A DNA stretch of 64,000 bases from Nakamurella leprariae (GCF_016918035.1 NZ_JAERWK010000017.1:1-64000); one strand, 5' to 3'. Positions 48,615 through 58,271 are shown, counted from the stretch's first letter. Notes: generated by a model from the letters alone, not told the origin. Made by a program: numbers and translations.

Positions 48615-50104
48615 CACTGCGCTCCTGTTGGTCGGGGCGGGATGGATTGCGGGACAGCGGCGTTCAGCGCGGCCACCACCGACGGCCGCGGATGCGCGGC
48701 CGACGGCAGCACGCGCTGCACCCGCTGCAGCGCTTCGCCCGGATCGGTGCCGGTGATGAGGGCTCCGTACGCGGCGGCCACCACTGGTGTGCGGGTCTGG
48801 GCGTGTACGCAGTGCAGCAGCACGGTGCGGCCCTCGGTCCGCAGGTCCCGGACGACGGCCGCCGCGTCCCACACCGCTCGGGTGAGATCGTTGTTGGCGT
48901 CCTCCTTGTCGACCAGCCAGACCTCGACGTGGTCCTCCGGTCGGACGCCGGCCAGTGGTACCTCGTCGGCGCCGAGTCGGCACAGGCTGACCACGGCGTC
49001 GGCCACGCCGGGGTGCAGCGCGTCGGCCGCAGCGAGCAGCACACCGGGGTCGTCGGGGTGCGGCACCGGGCGGCCGCCGCCACCGTTGCCCGAGTAGGAC
49101 ATCGCGCCGACGGTCGGCCAGCCGTCCGGGTCGGGACGGCCGCCGCGGGCGGCCAGCGCAGCGAGCGCGACCAGGTCCCGGGCGCGGTAGCCGGGCCAGC
49201 CGTGCACGATGCGCCGCTCCGCGGCCGGCACGGTGCTGCCGCCGAACCGGGCGCCGAGCAGCGCACCGGCGATGGCGGCCACGGTGTCGGTGTCGCCGCC
49301 GCCGGCGACCGCGCGCTGCAGCCCGTCGGGCAGGCTGTCGGCGCGGACGACCGCCGACCACGCGCCCTGCAGTGCGGCCACCACCCACCCGTTGTGGTCG
49401 GCGAAGTGGGCGGGTTCCTGACGCTCGGCCGCATCGAGCCATCCGTTCCAGGCGGGGCTCACCCGGTCGAGACCGACGCGTACGTCGAGTGTTCCGGCCC
49501 GGATGGCGTGGTCGATGGCCATGCACCACAGCACGCACGCCTCACCGGCGATCGGATCGGCGTGGGTGAGTGCGCTGTCGGCGCGGGCGGCGCCGTCGAT
49601 GGCATCCGGGTCGCCCAGGTGCGCGAGCGCCACCGGTGCGGTCCGCATCAGGGAGCCGTTGCCGGCGGTGCGGCCGGTGCGGGCGTGCCGCTCGGTGGAC
49701 AGTCGGGTGAGCAGCGCGCCGGTGGGCTCGTCCGGACGCCGGGCGCGCTCGACGAGTGCCTCGCCGAGCAGGTCGCGGGTGTGGATGCCGATGTCGGCGG
49801 GATCGGTGGCCGCCCATTCCAGGAACAGCTCGGCGATCCGGTCGAGCGACTCGGCGGTCCGCAGGTCGGCGCCGGTGGCCGCCACCCGCAGGATGCACGT
49901 GGCCATCTCGGTGTCGTCGCTCCACTGTCCGGGCGCGTAGTTCCCGAGTCCGCCGCCGAGCATGCGGGCAGGCGTCTCCAGCGGTCGTGACCCGTACTCG
50001 TACGGCACCCCGAGCGCGTCCCCGGTTGCGCCACCGAGCACCGCACCGACGGCGCGGTCCATCTGGCGGTGGTCGAGGGACGGACGCGGTACGGAGGATG
50101 CCAC
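48614..50104 (-). CDS. ADP-ribosylglycohydrolase fused to a protein-tyrosine/dual-specificity phosphatase-like domain
   Basis: A 496-residue two-domain protein. Residues about 10-325 are a DraG/ARH-type ADP-ribosylglycohydrolase: GAVLGGATGDALGVPYEYGS, GQWSDDTEMA with the metal-binding Asp pair, and GGDTDTVAAIAGALLGARFG. The last ~150 residues start with the YSGNGGGGRPVPHPDDPG linker and end in a domain with HCVHAQTRTP, the C-x5-R phosphatase P-loop (Cys then Arg six on), followed by VVAAAYGALITG. This is a dual-specificity phosphatase-like half. GTG 50104 is chosen as start; the longer frame upstream lacks coding character. It may remove ADP-ribose and phosphate in one polypeptide. Confidence 0.82.
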   Translation of the reverse strand: MASSVPRPSLDHRQMDRAVGAVLGGATGDALGVPYEYGSRPLETPARMLGGGLGNYAPGQWSDDTEMATCILRVAATGADLRTAESLDRIAELFLEWAATDPADIGIHTRDLLGEALVERARRPDEPTGALLTRLSTERHARTGRTAGNGSLMRTAPVALAHLGDPDAIDGAARADSALTHADPIAGEACVLWCMAIDHAIRAGTLDVRVGLDRVSPAWNGWLDAAERQEPAHFADHNGWVVAALQGAWSAVVRADSLPDGLQRAVAGGGDTDTVAAIAGALLGARFGGSTVPAAERRIVHGWPGYRARDLVALAALAARGGRPDPDGWPTVGAMSYSGNGGGGRPVPHPDDPGVLLAAADALHPGVADAVVSLCRLGADEVPLAGVRPEDHVEVWLVDKEDANNDLTRAVWDAAAVVRDLRTEGRTVLLHCVHAQTRTPVVAAAYGALITGTDPGEALQRVQRVLPSAAHPRPSVVAALNAAVPQSIPPRPTGAQ

Positions 50105-50649
50105 CCGGTCAGTCTGCCGGGTGGTTCGGATGCACACCGATGGCGCCCGATCCCACGACGCCGGCCGGTGACGGTCAGCGAGTTCGATCTCGCGATTCAC
50201 CGGATCCGGCGTGTTCACCGCTCGATGGAGCGGGGAAAAGCACTCCGGTGTGTGACGGTGGCGGCCGGTCGTCTGGTCGGCCATTCGCCGGAAACGAGGT
50301 CCGCACCAGCGCTCGATCGCCGAGGATGATCGACAGTTGAGCGAAACACGGTGCTGTGAGGGGCCTTCGGGCCGAACGTGTGACCGAAAATGGTTGAGCA
50401 TTCATTCGATCGACCGGTCGGGCGTTCCATTCCCCGGCCCGGCATCCGTGGAACGGAATGTTGATCAACGCCCCGGTCGCAAGTGAGTGACGGTTCGGCC
50501 AACATCGCGACCGATGGTCGTTCCGGGTCGTCGACGGCCGTACGGTCGCACGGCCCGGATGATCCCCAACCACGGTGGACTCCGAGCGGTCCGGGTCGGC
50601 CTGGCCGGCTCGGACGCCATGCGCTTGCTCATCGACGAGAGGATCTCCG
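50105..50649. other. Long intergenic region between divergent genes
   Basis: No gene is supported. A 7-bp inverted repeat CACCCGG/CCGGGTG at 50102-50123 overlaps the ADP-ribosylglycohydrolase start. The part from about 50330 to 50470 looks less GC-rich than its surroundings and includes AT-rich segments such as GAACGGAATGTTGATCA. It likely carries the promoters for the two divergent genes. Confidence 0.35.
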
Positions 50650-51279
50650 ATGCGCTGTCGCAACACCCTGCTGGTGTCGCTCCTGTCCACCCTGCTGCTG
50701 CTCACGGTGCCCATGACGGCCCAGGCGTCGACCAAGCAGAACCGGCCGCTCACGCTCACCAGCCACATCACCACGGTCACCCTGTCCCCGCCGCAGATCG
50801 CGCCGATCTGCGACCAGGGGTCCTTCCTGAACTGCGGCACCGTCACCGTGCAGGCGACGTTCTCGGGACTGGCCGGCCGCGCCCTGCCGCCGCGTCAGGG
50901 GCCGATGCCGGAGGGCAACCTGACCGGCACCGCCACCCTCGCGCGGGCCTACGGTTGCGAACGGGACGGCAAGCGACTCCGGGCGTACAACCGCACGGTG
51001 GTTGAGCCTCTGCCGCTGAACACGCGTCGGGGCTTCGGGTTCACGGTGCCCAGGACGGGCGACCAGCTGAGCGTGTCGACCTACGGCTTCCCGGCGAACG
51101 CTGAGCCCCGCAACTGCCCGGCGGGCGCGACACCCACCGTCTATGCCATGAAGGTCAGCAACGTCCGGCTGCAGCTGTCCTTCACCACCGGCTTCCCGAT
51201 CGCGGCGAGTTCGCACTCGCTGAAGGGCAGCAGCCGATGGGACGGCGCGGTGCCGACCCCGTCCGCCATCTCGAGTTGA
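50650..51279 (+). CDS. Secreted protein of unknown function
   Basis: A 209-residue protein with a clear signal peptide: MRCRNTLLVSLLSTLLLLTV then PMTAQAST, cleavage likely after AQA (about residue 27). The mature part is beta-rich and holds paired cysteines (ICDQGSFLNCGT, YGCERD, RNCPAGATP), with TLTSHITTVTLSPPQIAPIC at its start. No named family was recognised. ATG 50650 follows AGAGGATCTCC. It is monocistronic and converges on the Ddn-like gene. It could be a small extracellular or cell-wall protein held together by disulphides. Confidence 0.7.
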   Translation: MRCRNTLLVSLLSTLLLLTVPMTAQASTKQNRPLTLTSHITTVTLSPPQIAPICDQGSFLNCGTVTVQATFSGLAGRALPPRQGPMPEGNLTGTATLARAYGCERDGKRLRAYNRTVVEPLPLNTRRGFGFTVPRTGDQLSVSTYGFPANAEPRNCPAGATPTVYAMKVSNVRLQLSFTTGFPIAASSHSLKGSSRWDGAVPTPSAISS

Positions 51280-51284
51280 TCGCG

Positions 51285-51320
51285 CGGGTGGGGTGGCCGC
51301 TGCGGCGCCCGCCCCACCCG
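51285..51320. terminator. Bidirectional hairpin
   Basis: CGGGTGGGG (51285-51293) pairs with CCCCACCCG (51312-51320) and the GC-rich loop can fold further. It separates convergent stops at 51279 and 51323. Confidence 0.65.
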
Positions 51321-51322
51321 GT

Positions 51323-51763
51323 TCACTCAGTGACCGGTTCCAGGACGAACACCGGGATGACCCGATCGGTCTTGCGCTCGTAGTCGGCGTAGTCCGGGTA
51401 CGCCTCGACGGCCCGGTCCCACCATTCCTGTCGCTCGTCGTCGTACACCTCGCGCGCCTTCATCGCGAAGGTCTCGGTGCCGTCGCGCAGCTCCAGCTCC
51501 GGGTTCGCCTGCAGGTTGTAGTACCAGACCGGGTGCTTCGGCGCCCCGCCCCGGGACGCCACCGCGGCGTACCGGCCGTCGTGCTCCACGCGCATCAGCG
51601 GCACCTTGCGCAGCTTGCCGCTCTTGGCGCCGCGCATGGTCAGGATCACCACCGGCATGCCGCGGAGGTCGGTGCCATGGGTTCCGCCGGAGCCCTCGTA
51701 CTCCTCGACCTGCTTGCGGACCCATTCGGTGGGGCTGGGGGCGTACTCGCCGTTGGTCGTCAT
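51323..51763 (-). CDS. Nitroreductase/deazaflavin (F420)-dependent Ddn-family protein
   Basis: A 146-residue protein of the split-barrel Ddn/DUF385 family. [40 protein letters not shown] and [20 protein letters not shown] are typical blocks; the [10 protein letters not shown] stretch binds the F420 phosphate in known members. These enzymes use F420H2 to reduce quinones or nitroaromatics. The ATG at 51763 is the family-conserved start ([15 protein letters not shown]). Monocistronic. Its presence and the LLM enzymes suggest that the organism makes F420; no F420 biosynthesis gene is in the window. Confidence 0.87.
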   Translation of the reverse strand: MTTNGEYAPSPTEWVRKQVEEYEGSGGTHGTDLRGMPVVILTMRGAKSGKLRKVPLMRVEHDGRYAAVASRGGAPKHPVWYYNLQANPELELRDGTETFAMKAREVYDDERQEWWDRAVEAYPDYADYERKTDRVIPVFVLEPVTE

Positions 51764-51867
51764 GGCTCCAGGGTAGGTGCGCCTGGGGACTGCCGCGCAT
51801 CGCGCCCCATCGCCCGAGCCGAACCACGAGAGCTGCAGGCGCGCAGCCTACTTCGCAAACTTCGGAC

Positions 51868-51894
51868 TTGTCACTCTCGGGGTGCGAGTGCTAG
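51868..51894 (+). promoter_or_regulatory. CIRCE-like (HrcA) operator upstream of hsp20
   Basis: TTGTCACTC-N9-GAGTGCTAG has the CIRCE layout (consensus TTAGCACTC-N9-GAGTGCTAA): 5 inner bp of each arm (CACTC/GAGTG) are perfect, and the right arm matches GAGTGCTA in full. Spacing of nine is exact. It lies 82 bases before the Hsp20 start. Heat-shock repression by HrcA is expected. Confidence 0.75.
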
Positions 51895-51975
51895 AACAGA
51901 CGGCAGGCACAGACGACACGGCGCCCGCCACCGGGGCGGGTGAGCCAGAGGAGAGGTCCACAGGAGGTGGTTGCT

Positions 51976-52470
51976 GTGCTTGGTTTCGATCCCTTCCGCG
52001 ACGTCGAGGCGTTTCGCCGGTTGGCCATGGGGACCGTGGAGAACGGCCGGACCCCCCGCTTCATGCCGATGGACGTGGTCAAGGTCGACGACCACTTCGT
52101 GGTGCTCGCCGACCTGCCGGGTGTCGACCCCGGGTCGGTCGACCTGGATGTCGACCACAACACCCTGACCATCCGGGCCCACCGGACGGCGGCCGAGCAT
52201 CAGGGCGGCCAGTGGCTGACCAACGAGCGGTTCGCCGGGTCGTACCTGCGGCAGCTGAGCCTGGGCGACGGCGTCGACACCGAGCGGATCAGTGCCAACT
52301 ACGCCAACGGCGTCCTGACGGTGATCATTCCGATCGCGGAACGCGCCAAGCAGCGCAGGATCCCGATCGATCTGGCCGAGACGCCGACGTCGCTGCGCGC
52401 CTCGACGGTCGAGAGCAGGTCGGCTGACGGGCCGTCGGACCGCCAGGTGGAGGCCGGATCGTCCAGCTGA
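51976..52470 (+). CDS. Hsp20/alpha-crystallin small heat-shock protein
   Basis: A 164-residue small heat-shock protein. The alpha-crystallin domain runs from about residue 30 to 125: MPMDVVKVDDHFVVLADLPG, DVDHNTLTIRAHRT and SANYANGVLTVIIPIAERAK, which holds the conserved A-x-x-x-N-GVL motif and the IPI C-terminal anchor. Start: GTG 51976, with AGGAGG eight bases upstream; the frame upstream is noncoding. It acts as an ATP-independent holdase oligomer in the cytoplasm. CIRCE-like control is proposed. Confidence 0.9.
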   Translation: MLGFDPFRDVEAFRRLAMGTVENGRTPRFMPMDVVKVDDHFVVLADLPGVDPGSVDLDVDHNTLTIRAHRTAAEHQGGQWLTNERFAGSYLRQLSLGDGVDTERISANYANGVLTVIIPIAERAKQRRIPIDLAETPTSLRASTVESRSADGPSDRQVEAGSSS

Positions 52471-52485
52471 CCCGACCGGTGGTCC

Positions 52486-52517
52486 GGGCCGGTGGCGTGG
52501 CGGCGCGCCACCGGTCC
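52486..52517. terminator. Bidirectional hairpin
   Basis: GGGCCGGTGGCG (52486-52497) pairs with CGCCACCGGTCC (52506-52517), a 12-bp stem with one G-T, between convergent Hsp20 and MFS stops. Confidence 0.65.
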
Positions 52518-52543
52518 ATCCGGTCGGTCAGTGTGTCGACCGC

Positions 52544-53740
52544 TCAATCCCGTCGCGGCTGCAGCACCCCGGCCAGCAGGATGACCACGATGCCGGCGAT
52601 CGGCACGACCAGCAGACCGATGCGCAGGCTGGTCGCATCCGCGATCGCCCCGACCACCGGCGGCGAGGCCAGGAAGCCGATCCGCATCAGCCACGACACC
52701 AGGGTCAGACCGGTGCCCGGCTTGAGGCCGGGCAACTCGTCGGCCTCGTGCATCGCCGCCGGGACCAGCGTGGCCACCCCGAACCCGGCCGCGGCGAAGC
52801 CGAGGATCGCACCGGGGACGGACGGGAGGGCCAGAGCGGCACCCATCCCGACCGCGACGATGAGCCCGCCGGTCCGGGCCACCGCCCGCTGGCCGAAGCG
52901 GTCGACGAGCCGGTCGCCGAGCAGGCGGCCGACGAACTGCGCCCCGACCAGCGCGACGAACCCCGATGTGGCCACCGCGGCCGGCGCCGACAGCGAGCCC
53001 AGGTACAAAGTGGCCCACGAGTTGCCGGCGTCCTCGACGGTGGTGCCGGCGATGGCGATGAGGACGAACGCCACGATCATCAGCCACAACCGGATCGGAA
53101 CCCGACGTCCGGCGGTCGCCGCCTCGGTGGGGTCCGCGGTGCCGTCGGCCGGGTCGGTGTCCCGCCCGGGCAGGCAGAACCGCAGCGCGATCAGCGCCAC
53201 AGCGGCGAACAGCACGGTCGAGATGCTCAGGTGCACGCCCAGCGGCAGGCCCAACGCGATGGCCCCGGCGGCCATCGATCCGCCGGTCACCGCACCGATC
53301 GACCACACCGCGTGGAACGAGTTGATGATCGACCGGCCGTACCGCCGCTGCACGCGCAGTCCGTGGGCGTTCTGGCCGACGTCGGTGAGCGCGTCCATGG
53401 CTCCGGCGACGAACAGGGCGGCGGCGAAGAGCACCGGGGCCGGTGAGATCCCGGCGACCAGCGCGCCGAGGCCGGTCAGGATGGTTCCGAATGCCGCCAC
53501 CCGGGCCGAGCCCATCCGGCGGACCAGCACCCCCGCGGCCAGCCCGGCCACGATGGCACCGGCCGGGAACGCGGCCACCGACAGTCCGTAGGCCGAGTTG
53601 TCCAGCTGCAGCGCGGTTTTGATCTCCGGGTAGCGGGGCAGCAGGTTCGCGAACAGCGCGCCGTTGGTGAAGAACAGAGCCGCGACGGCGACACGGGCCC
53701 GCTGGTCGGCGCGGGAGGGTGCAAGGGTCGGGCCGGCCAT
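52544..53740 (-). CDS. MFS transporter regulated by the adjacent TetR
   Basis: A 398-residue 12-helix transporter. Early motif A-like GVLVRRMGSARVAAFG follows helix 2 and GRLLGDRLVDRFGQR the central loop. The helix pattern and the ARVAVAALFFTNGALFANLL first helix fit actinobacterial MFS proteins that are often next to a TetR. ATG 53740 (MAGPTLAP) is preferred over one at 53758, since an operator covers the latter. That palindrome overlaps the start codon, so the repressor would block this promoter directly. Likely efflux of a drug or metabolite that is the TetR ligand. Confidence 0.83.
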   Translation of the reverse strand: MAGPTLAPSRADQRARVAVAALFFTNGALFANLLPRYPEIKTALQLDNSAYGLSVAAFPAGAIVAGLAAGVLVRRMGSARVAAFGTILTGLGALVAGISPAPVLFAAALFVAGAMDALTDVGQNAHGLRVQRRYGRSIINSFHAVWSIGAVTGGSMAAGAIALGLPLGVHLSISTVLFAAVALIALRFCLPGRDTDPADGTADPTEAATAGRRVPIRLWLMIVAFVLIAIAGTTVEDAGNSWATLYLGSLSAPAAVATSGFVALVGAQFVGRLLGDRLVDRFGQRAVARTGGLIVAVGMGAALALPSVPGAILGFAAAGFGVATLVPAAMHEADELPGLKPGTGLTLVSWLMRIGFLASPPVVGAIADATSLRIGLLVVPIAGIVVILLAGVLQPRRD

Positions 53741-53779
53741 GTGTACGAGCGTACACATGATGTGGACGATCGTACATTC
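53738..53779. promoter_or_regulatory. Two TetR operators over the MFS start
   Basis: Site 1, 53738-53759, is a perfect palindrome: ten-base arms CATGTGTACG/CGTACACATG around AG. Site 2 (53760-53779) begins ATGTGGACGATCGTACATTC and is an imperfect copy. Site 1 includes the ATG of the MFS gene. A third copy lies at 54398. The shared core is ATGTGTACGANCGTACA. Confidence 0.8.
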
Positions 53780-53794
53780 CGCGGCAACGTGCGC

Positions 53795-54352
53795 TCAGAC
53801 CGCTGCGGTGATGCGCTGCACCGCCGCGGCGACGGTGGCGTCGTCGATCGGCTCGGTACTCAACGCCCGGTGCACGGTGAGGCCCTCGATGAGGGCGTCG
53901 AGGGCCCGGGTCACCGAGGACGGGAAGTGCTGTTCCAGTGCCGCGCGGCTGCGGGCCATCCAGGCGGTGGTGATGTCCCGGTAGTCCGGTTCCCGGGCAG
54001 CCAGCGCGGAGAGCTCCAGGGTGATGGCCAGGTCACGGCGGTCGGCCAGCACGTCGGCGGTGATGAGGGTGACGACCGCCCGCCGGGCGGCGTCCAGATC
54101 GGTCGCTTCGGCCATCCGTGCCGCGAAGCGTTCGCTCACCGTCGCGGCGAAGCGGCTGAACGCCTCGTGCAGCAGCTCGTCCATGCCGAAGAAGTGGTAG
54201 GTCATCGAGCCCAGCGGGACGTCGGCGGCCGCGGCCACCCTGCGGTGCGACGTCCCGGCCACCCCGACCTCGGCGATGACGTCCAGGCAGGCGTCGATGA
54301 TCCGGTCCCGGCGCATCGGGTCGGTCCGCCGCGGCGTGCGCGAGGTGGTCAC
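53795..54352 (-). CDS. TetR-family repressor of the MFS/methyltransferase unit
   Basis: A 185-residue TetR protein: HTH at about residues 30-58 (GTSHRRVAAAADVPLGSMTY then HFFGMDELLHEAF). The C-terminal domain is compact. The GTG 54352 start overlaps the methyltransferase stop (GTGA). It lies 54 bases before the MFS gene on the same strand; two operator copies fill that gap and a third sits about 46 bases upstream of the TetR start. Autoregulation and MFS repression are therefore likely. Ligand unknown. Confidence 0.87.
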   Translation of the reverse strand: MTTSRTPRRTDPMRRDRIIDACLDVIAEVGVAGTSHRRVAAAADVPLGSMTYHFFGMDELLHEAFSRFAATVSERFAARMAEATDLDAARRAVVTLITADVLADRRDLAITLELSALAAREPDYRDITTAWMARSRAALEQHFPSSVTRALDALIEGLTVHRALSTEPIDDATVAAAVQRITAAV

Positions 54353-55104
54353 GCGTCCTCGCCGTCGGTCCAGGGATCACCCGTGCAGGAGGTCGCCATG
54401 TGTACGACCGTACATTCCCCGGCACCGTCCTGTTCCAGATGGGGCGGCCCACCGCTCGGCGTGCGTGCTGAGATGATCACCTGGGCGTGTTGCGGCGGTT
54501 CGGACGGCAGGCGCAACTCGGCGGCGATGGTCAGGCCGGCGGCCGTGAGCAGGGTCGTCAGTTCTTCCGGCTGGTACAGATGCGTCGTCCAGTGCACGGG
54601 GACGTCGCCGTAGGCCGTCGTCCGCTCGAGGTCGCCCTCGCCGACGTGAGTGCCGATGAGCAGGTGCCCGCCTGGTCGCAGTGCTCCGGTCATCCGAGCG
54701 ATCACCTGGGGCAGCACAGCCCGCGGCAGGTTGAACCACGACCACCAACCCAGGACCCCGCCGAGCGACTCTGCGGCCGGGGCGATCTCCGTCACCGAGG
54801 CGACGTCGAACGTCAGCTGTGGATGCAGCCGCCGGGCGTGCCCGACCATGCGCGGTGACAGGTCGATGCCGGTCACCTGGACGCCCCGTTCGTGCAGGTA
54901 TCCGGACGCGTCGCCCGGGCCGCACCCCGCGTCGAGTACCGGACCGAGGCCCCGGACCTGCTCGGCGAAGGCATCCAACGCTGCCCGCAACCACGGCGCC
55001 GAGTCGAGGCGCCCGGCGCCCATCGCCACGTACGAGTCGGCCACCGCGTCGTACGACCGGCGGACCGCGTCGAGATCGTCGGGGACGTCGATGTCGGCGC
55101 TCAT
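54349..55104 (-). CDS. Class I SAM-dependent methyltransferase
   Basis: A 251-residue methyltransferase. RSYDAVADSYVAMGAGRLDS precedes motif I VLDAGCGPGDASGYL, then VTGIDLSPRMVGHAR (motif post I), LGWWSWFNLPR (motif II) and LRPGGHLLIGTHVGEGD (motif III). It starts at ATG 55104. It reaches the TetR start and carries the third operator inside its last 20 codons, where the C-terminal residues (ECTVVHMATSCTGDPW) look unlike family ends; the protein may once have ended earlier. The substrate, perhaps the transported compound, is unknown. Confidence 0.83.
   Translation of the reverse strand: MSADIDVPDDLDAVRRSYDAVADSYVAMGAGRLDSAPWLRAALDAFAEQVRGLGPVLDAGCGPGDASGYLHERGVQVTGIDLSPRMVGHARRLHPQLTFDVASVTEIAPAAESLGGVLGWWSWFNLPRAVLPQVIARMTGALRPGGHLLIGTHVGEGDLERTTAYGDVPVHWTTHLYQPEELTTLLTAAGLTIAAELRLPSEPPQHAQVIISARTPSGGPPHLEQDGAGECTVVHMATSCTGDPWTDGEDA
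54398..54418. promoter_or_regulatory. Third copy of the TetR operator
   Basis: ATGTGTACGACCGTACATTC begins at 54398 and shares 18 of 20 bases with site 2 at 53760. It lies inside the 3' end of the methyltransferase gene and about 46 bases upstream of the TetR start, marking an internal TetR promoter. Confidence 0.75.
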
Positions 55105-55140
55105 GTCGGGGACGGTAGCCACGCCCACCGACAGCGGCAC

Positions 55141-56517
55141 TCAGACCTTGGCGCGTCGCTTCGTCTCCGGCATGAAGATCGAACAGCCCAGCCCGATGGC
55201 CAGCACGACGGCGGAGGCGCTGAACGCCACTTGGTAGGAGATGGCGTCGGTGAGCGCCCCCGCCACCATCGGCCCGATCACCGCGCCGAGGTCGGACGCC
55301 ATCTGGAAGACCGCGACCACCCGCCCGCCGCGTCCACCGGTGAGGTCCGCCAGGATGGCGGCCGGGGCGCTGGCCAGCATGGCGCCGCCCGCTCCCATCA
55401 GCACCATCGACACCAGGAACGACGGGGCGGAAGCCGGGAACATCAGAACCCCGATGGCCGCCGTCACCAGGGCCGCGCCGACGATCAGCACCGGTTTGCG
55501 GCCGGTGACGTCGACCAGCTTGCCCACTCGGAGCAGGATCAGCGCCTGGACGGCCGAGCCGATGAGGAACGCCACCCCGGCCCAGGCGATGCTGCGGCCG
55601 ACGTCCTCGACCACGTAGATCGGCATGAGCGACGTGCGCATCCCGTACAGGGTCCAGCCGGCGGCGAAGTTGATGATCAGGCAGGTGATGAAGGCCCGCG
55701 ACCGGAACGCCTGCGCCAACGAGAAGGCAGGGCGAGCCCGGTCGGCGCCGGCCACTGCGCGCTCCACCACCGTCTCGGTGACGTCGTCCGGCGCGGGCGT
55801 CGGGGACACCAACGGGCCCGACCGGCGGCTGCGCCGCCGCAGCCCGAGCCGGCGCTGCGAGGGCCGGGCGGTCCGCGGAGCCGGCGGCGGTGGCGGCGGG
55901 GCGCCGCGCAACATGATCATGCCGACCGTGCCGGCGATGGCCAGCAGCACGCCGTAGACGATGAACGGCACCCGCGGCGAGACCTCGGTCAGGAAGCCGC
56001 CCAGCGCCGGCCCACCGATGGCGCCGAGCAGGAAGCCACCCTGATACATGCTGGCCGCCCGGCCGCGGTGCGTCTCGGGCGCGATCCGGAGCAGCAGGGA
56101 CATGGCCGCCACGGTGAAGGCGGCACTGCCGAAGCCACCCAGCGACCGGAACAGGATCACCAGGGTGAAGTTGGGGGCGATGCCGGCCAGCACCGTGGTC
56201 ACCGCCTGCATGGCCAGCCCGATGCCCAGCACCCGCCGTTCGCCGAACCGTTCCACCAGTCGGCCGTTGGCGAACGCGGACACCAGCCGGAACAGGGCGA
56301 AGACACTGATCGCGGTGGCGGCCAGGGTCTTGCCCACGCCGAAGTCGGCGGCCAGCAAGGGGATCGCCGGCCCGACGATGCCCAGGCCGATCGCCACCAG
56401 GAAGGCGACGATCGCCAGCACGAAGATCTGACGGGGCATGCGGACCGGATCCGTCCCGGTGGTCGGCGCAGCGTCGTGGGGCAACTCGGCGCCGGAGGGC
56501 CGGGCGGCGGCAGACAT
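55141..56517 (-). CDS. MFS transporter with a charged central loop
   Basis: A 458-residue 12-helix transporter. Motif A is ANGRLVERFGERRVLG after helix 2 and VGKLVDVTGRKPVL after helix 8. The cytoplasmic loop between helices 6 and 7 is unusually long (about 65 residues) and consists of a PPPPPAPRTARPSQRRLGLR poly-Pro/Arg part followed by an acidic one. ATG 56517 (MSAAARPSG) is selected by position; the frame extends a long way upstream without coding features. It is divergent from the aldehyde dehydrogenase. Substrate unknown; sugar- or drug-efflux type by overall pattern. Confidence 0.83.
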   Translation of the reverse strand: MSAAARPSGAELPHDAAPTTGTDPVRMPRQIFVLAIVAFLVAIGLGIVGPAIPLLAADFGVGKTLAATAISVFALFRLVSAFANGRLVERFGERRVLGIGLAMQAVTTVLAGIAPNFTLVILFRSLGGFGSAAFTVAAMSLLLRIAPETHRGRAASMYQGGFLLGAIGGPALGGFLTEVSPRVPFIVYGVLLAIAGTVGMIMLRGAPPPPPPAPRTARPSQRRLGLRRRSRRSGPLVSPTPAPDDVTETVVERAVAGADRARPAFSLAQAFRSRAFITCLIINFAAGWTLYGMRTSLMPIYVVEDVGRSIAWAGVAFLIGSAVQALILLRVGKLVDVTGRKPVLIVGAALVTAAIGVLMFPASAPSFLVSMVLMGAGGAMLASAPAAILADLTGGRGGRVVAVFQMASDLGAVIGPMVAGALTDAISYQVAFSASAVVLAIGLGCSIFMPETKRRAKV

Positions 56518-56588
56518 CAGCAGACGGACGCTTCCTGGGGATGCCGGTCCGGCCACGGGACGTGGGCACGGCTCGGCGAGGCGGTGGA

Positions 56589-56608
56589 CGAACGATGGCG
56601 ATCGTTCG
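56589..56608. promoter_or_regulatory. Perfect palindrome between MFS and aldehyde dehydrogenase genes
   Basis: CGAACGAT-GGCG-ATCGTTCG has perfect 8-bp arms, 72 bases upstream of the MFS start in the 56518-56811 divergent gap. It has the size of a TetR or MarR operator. No regulator gene is adjacent. Confidence 0.6.
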
Positions 56609-56811
56609 CCGGGCTCAGGATACGAAACCGGCCGTGCGGCTCCCGCGTCGCACTTGGCCACTGCCGGCGGGCGATCGTCGCCACCTGGCGACCAGCCGGG
56701 TGGTCGGTCCGCATTGCCCCCCGCTGACGACACCCGCGATACTCGCCGGGCCGACCCCCCGGTCGGCATCGACCCGACCGTGTTCAACGACGACATCGCG
56801 GGGGAGTGCCC

Positions 56812-58245
<1,434 letters not shown>

Positions 58246-58271
58246 TCAGCTCCGTGTGATCAGTCTCGACC

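Noticed and set aside
50175-50846. Minus-strand 223-residue ORF in the 50 kb gap
   Set aside because: Codon use and composition are not like the neighbours and it overlaps the signal peptide of the secreted protein on the other strand.
54349-54400. Separate 16-codon gene MATSCTGDPWTDGEDA
   Set aside because: It is in the same frame as the methyltransferase end; no independent evidence for translation.
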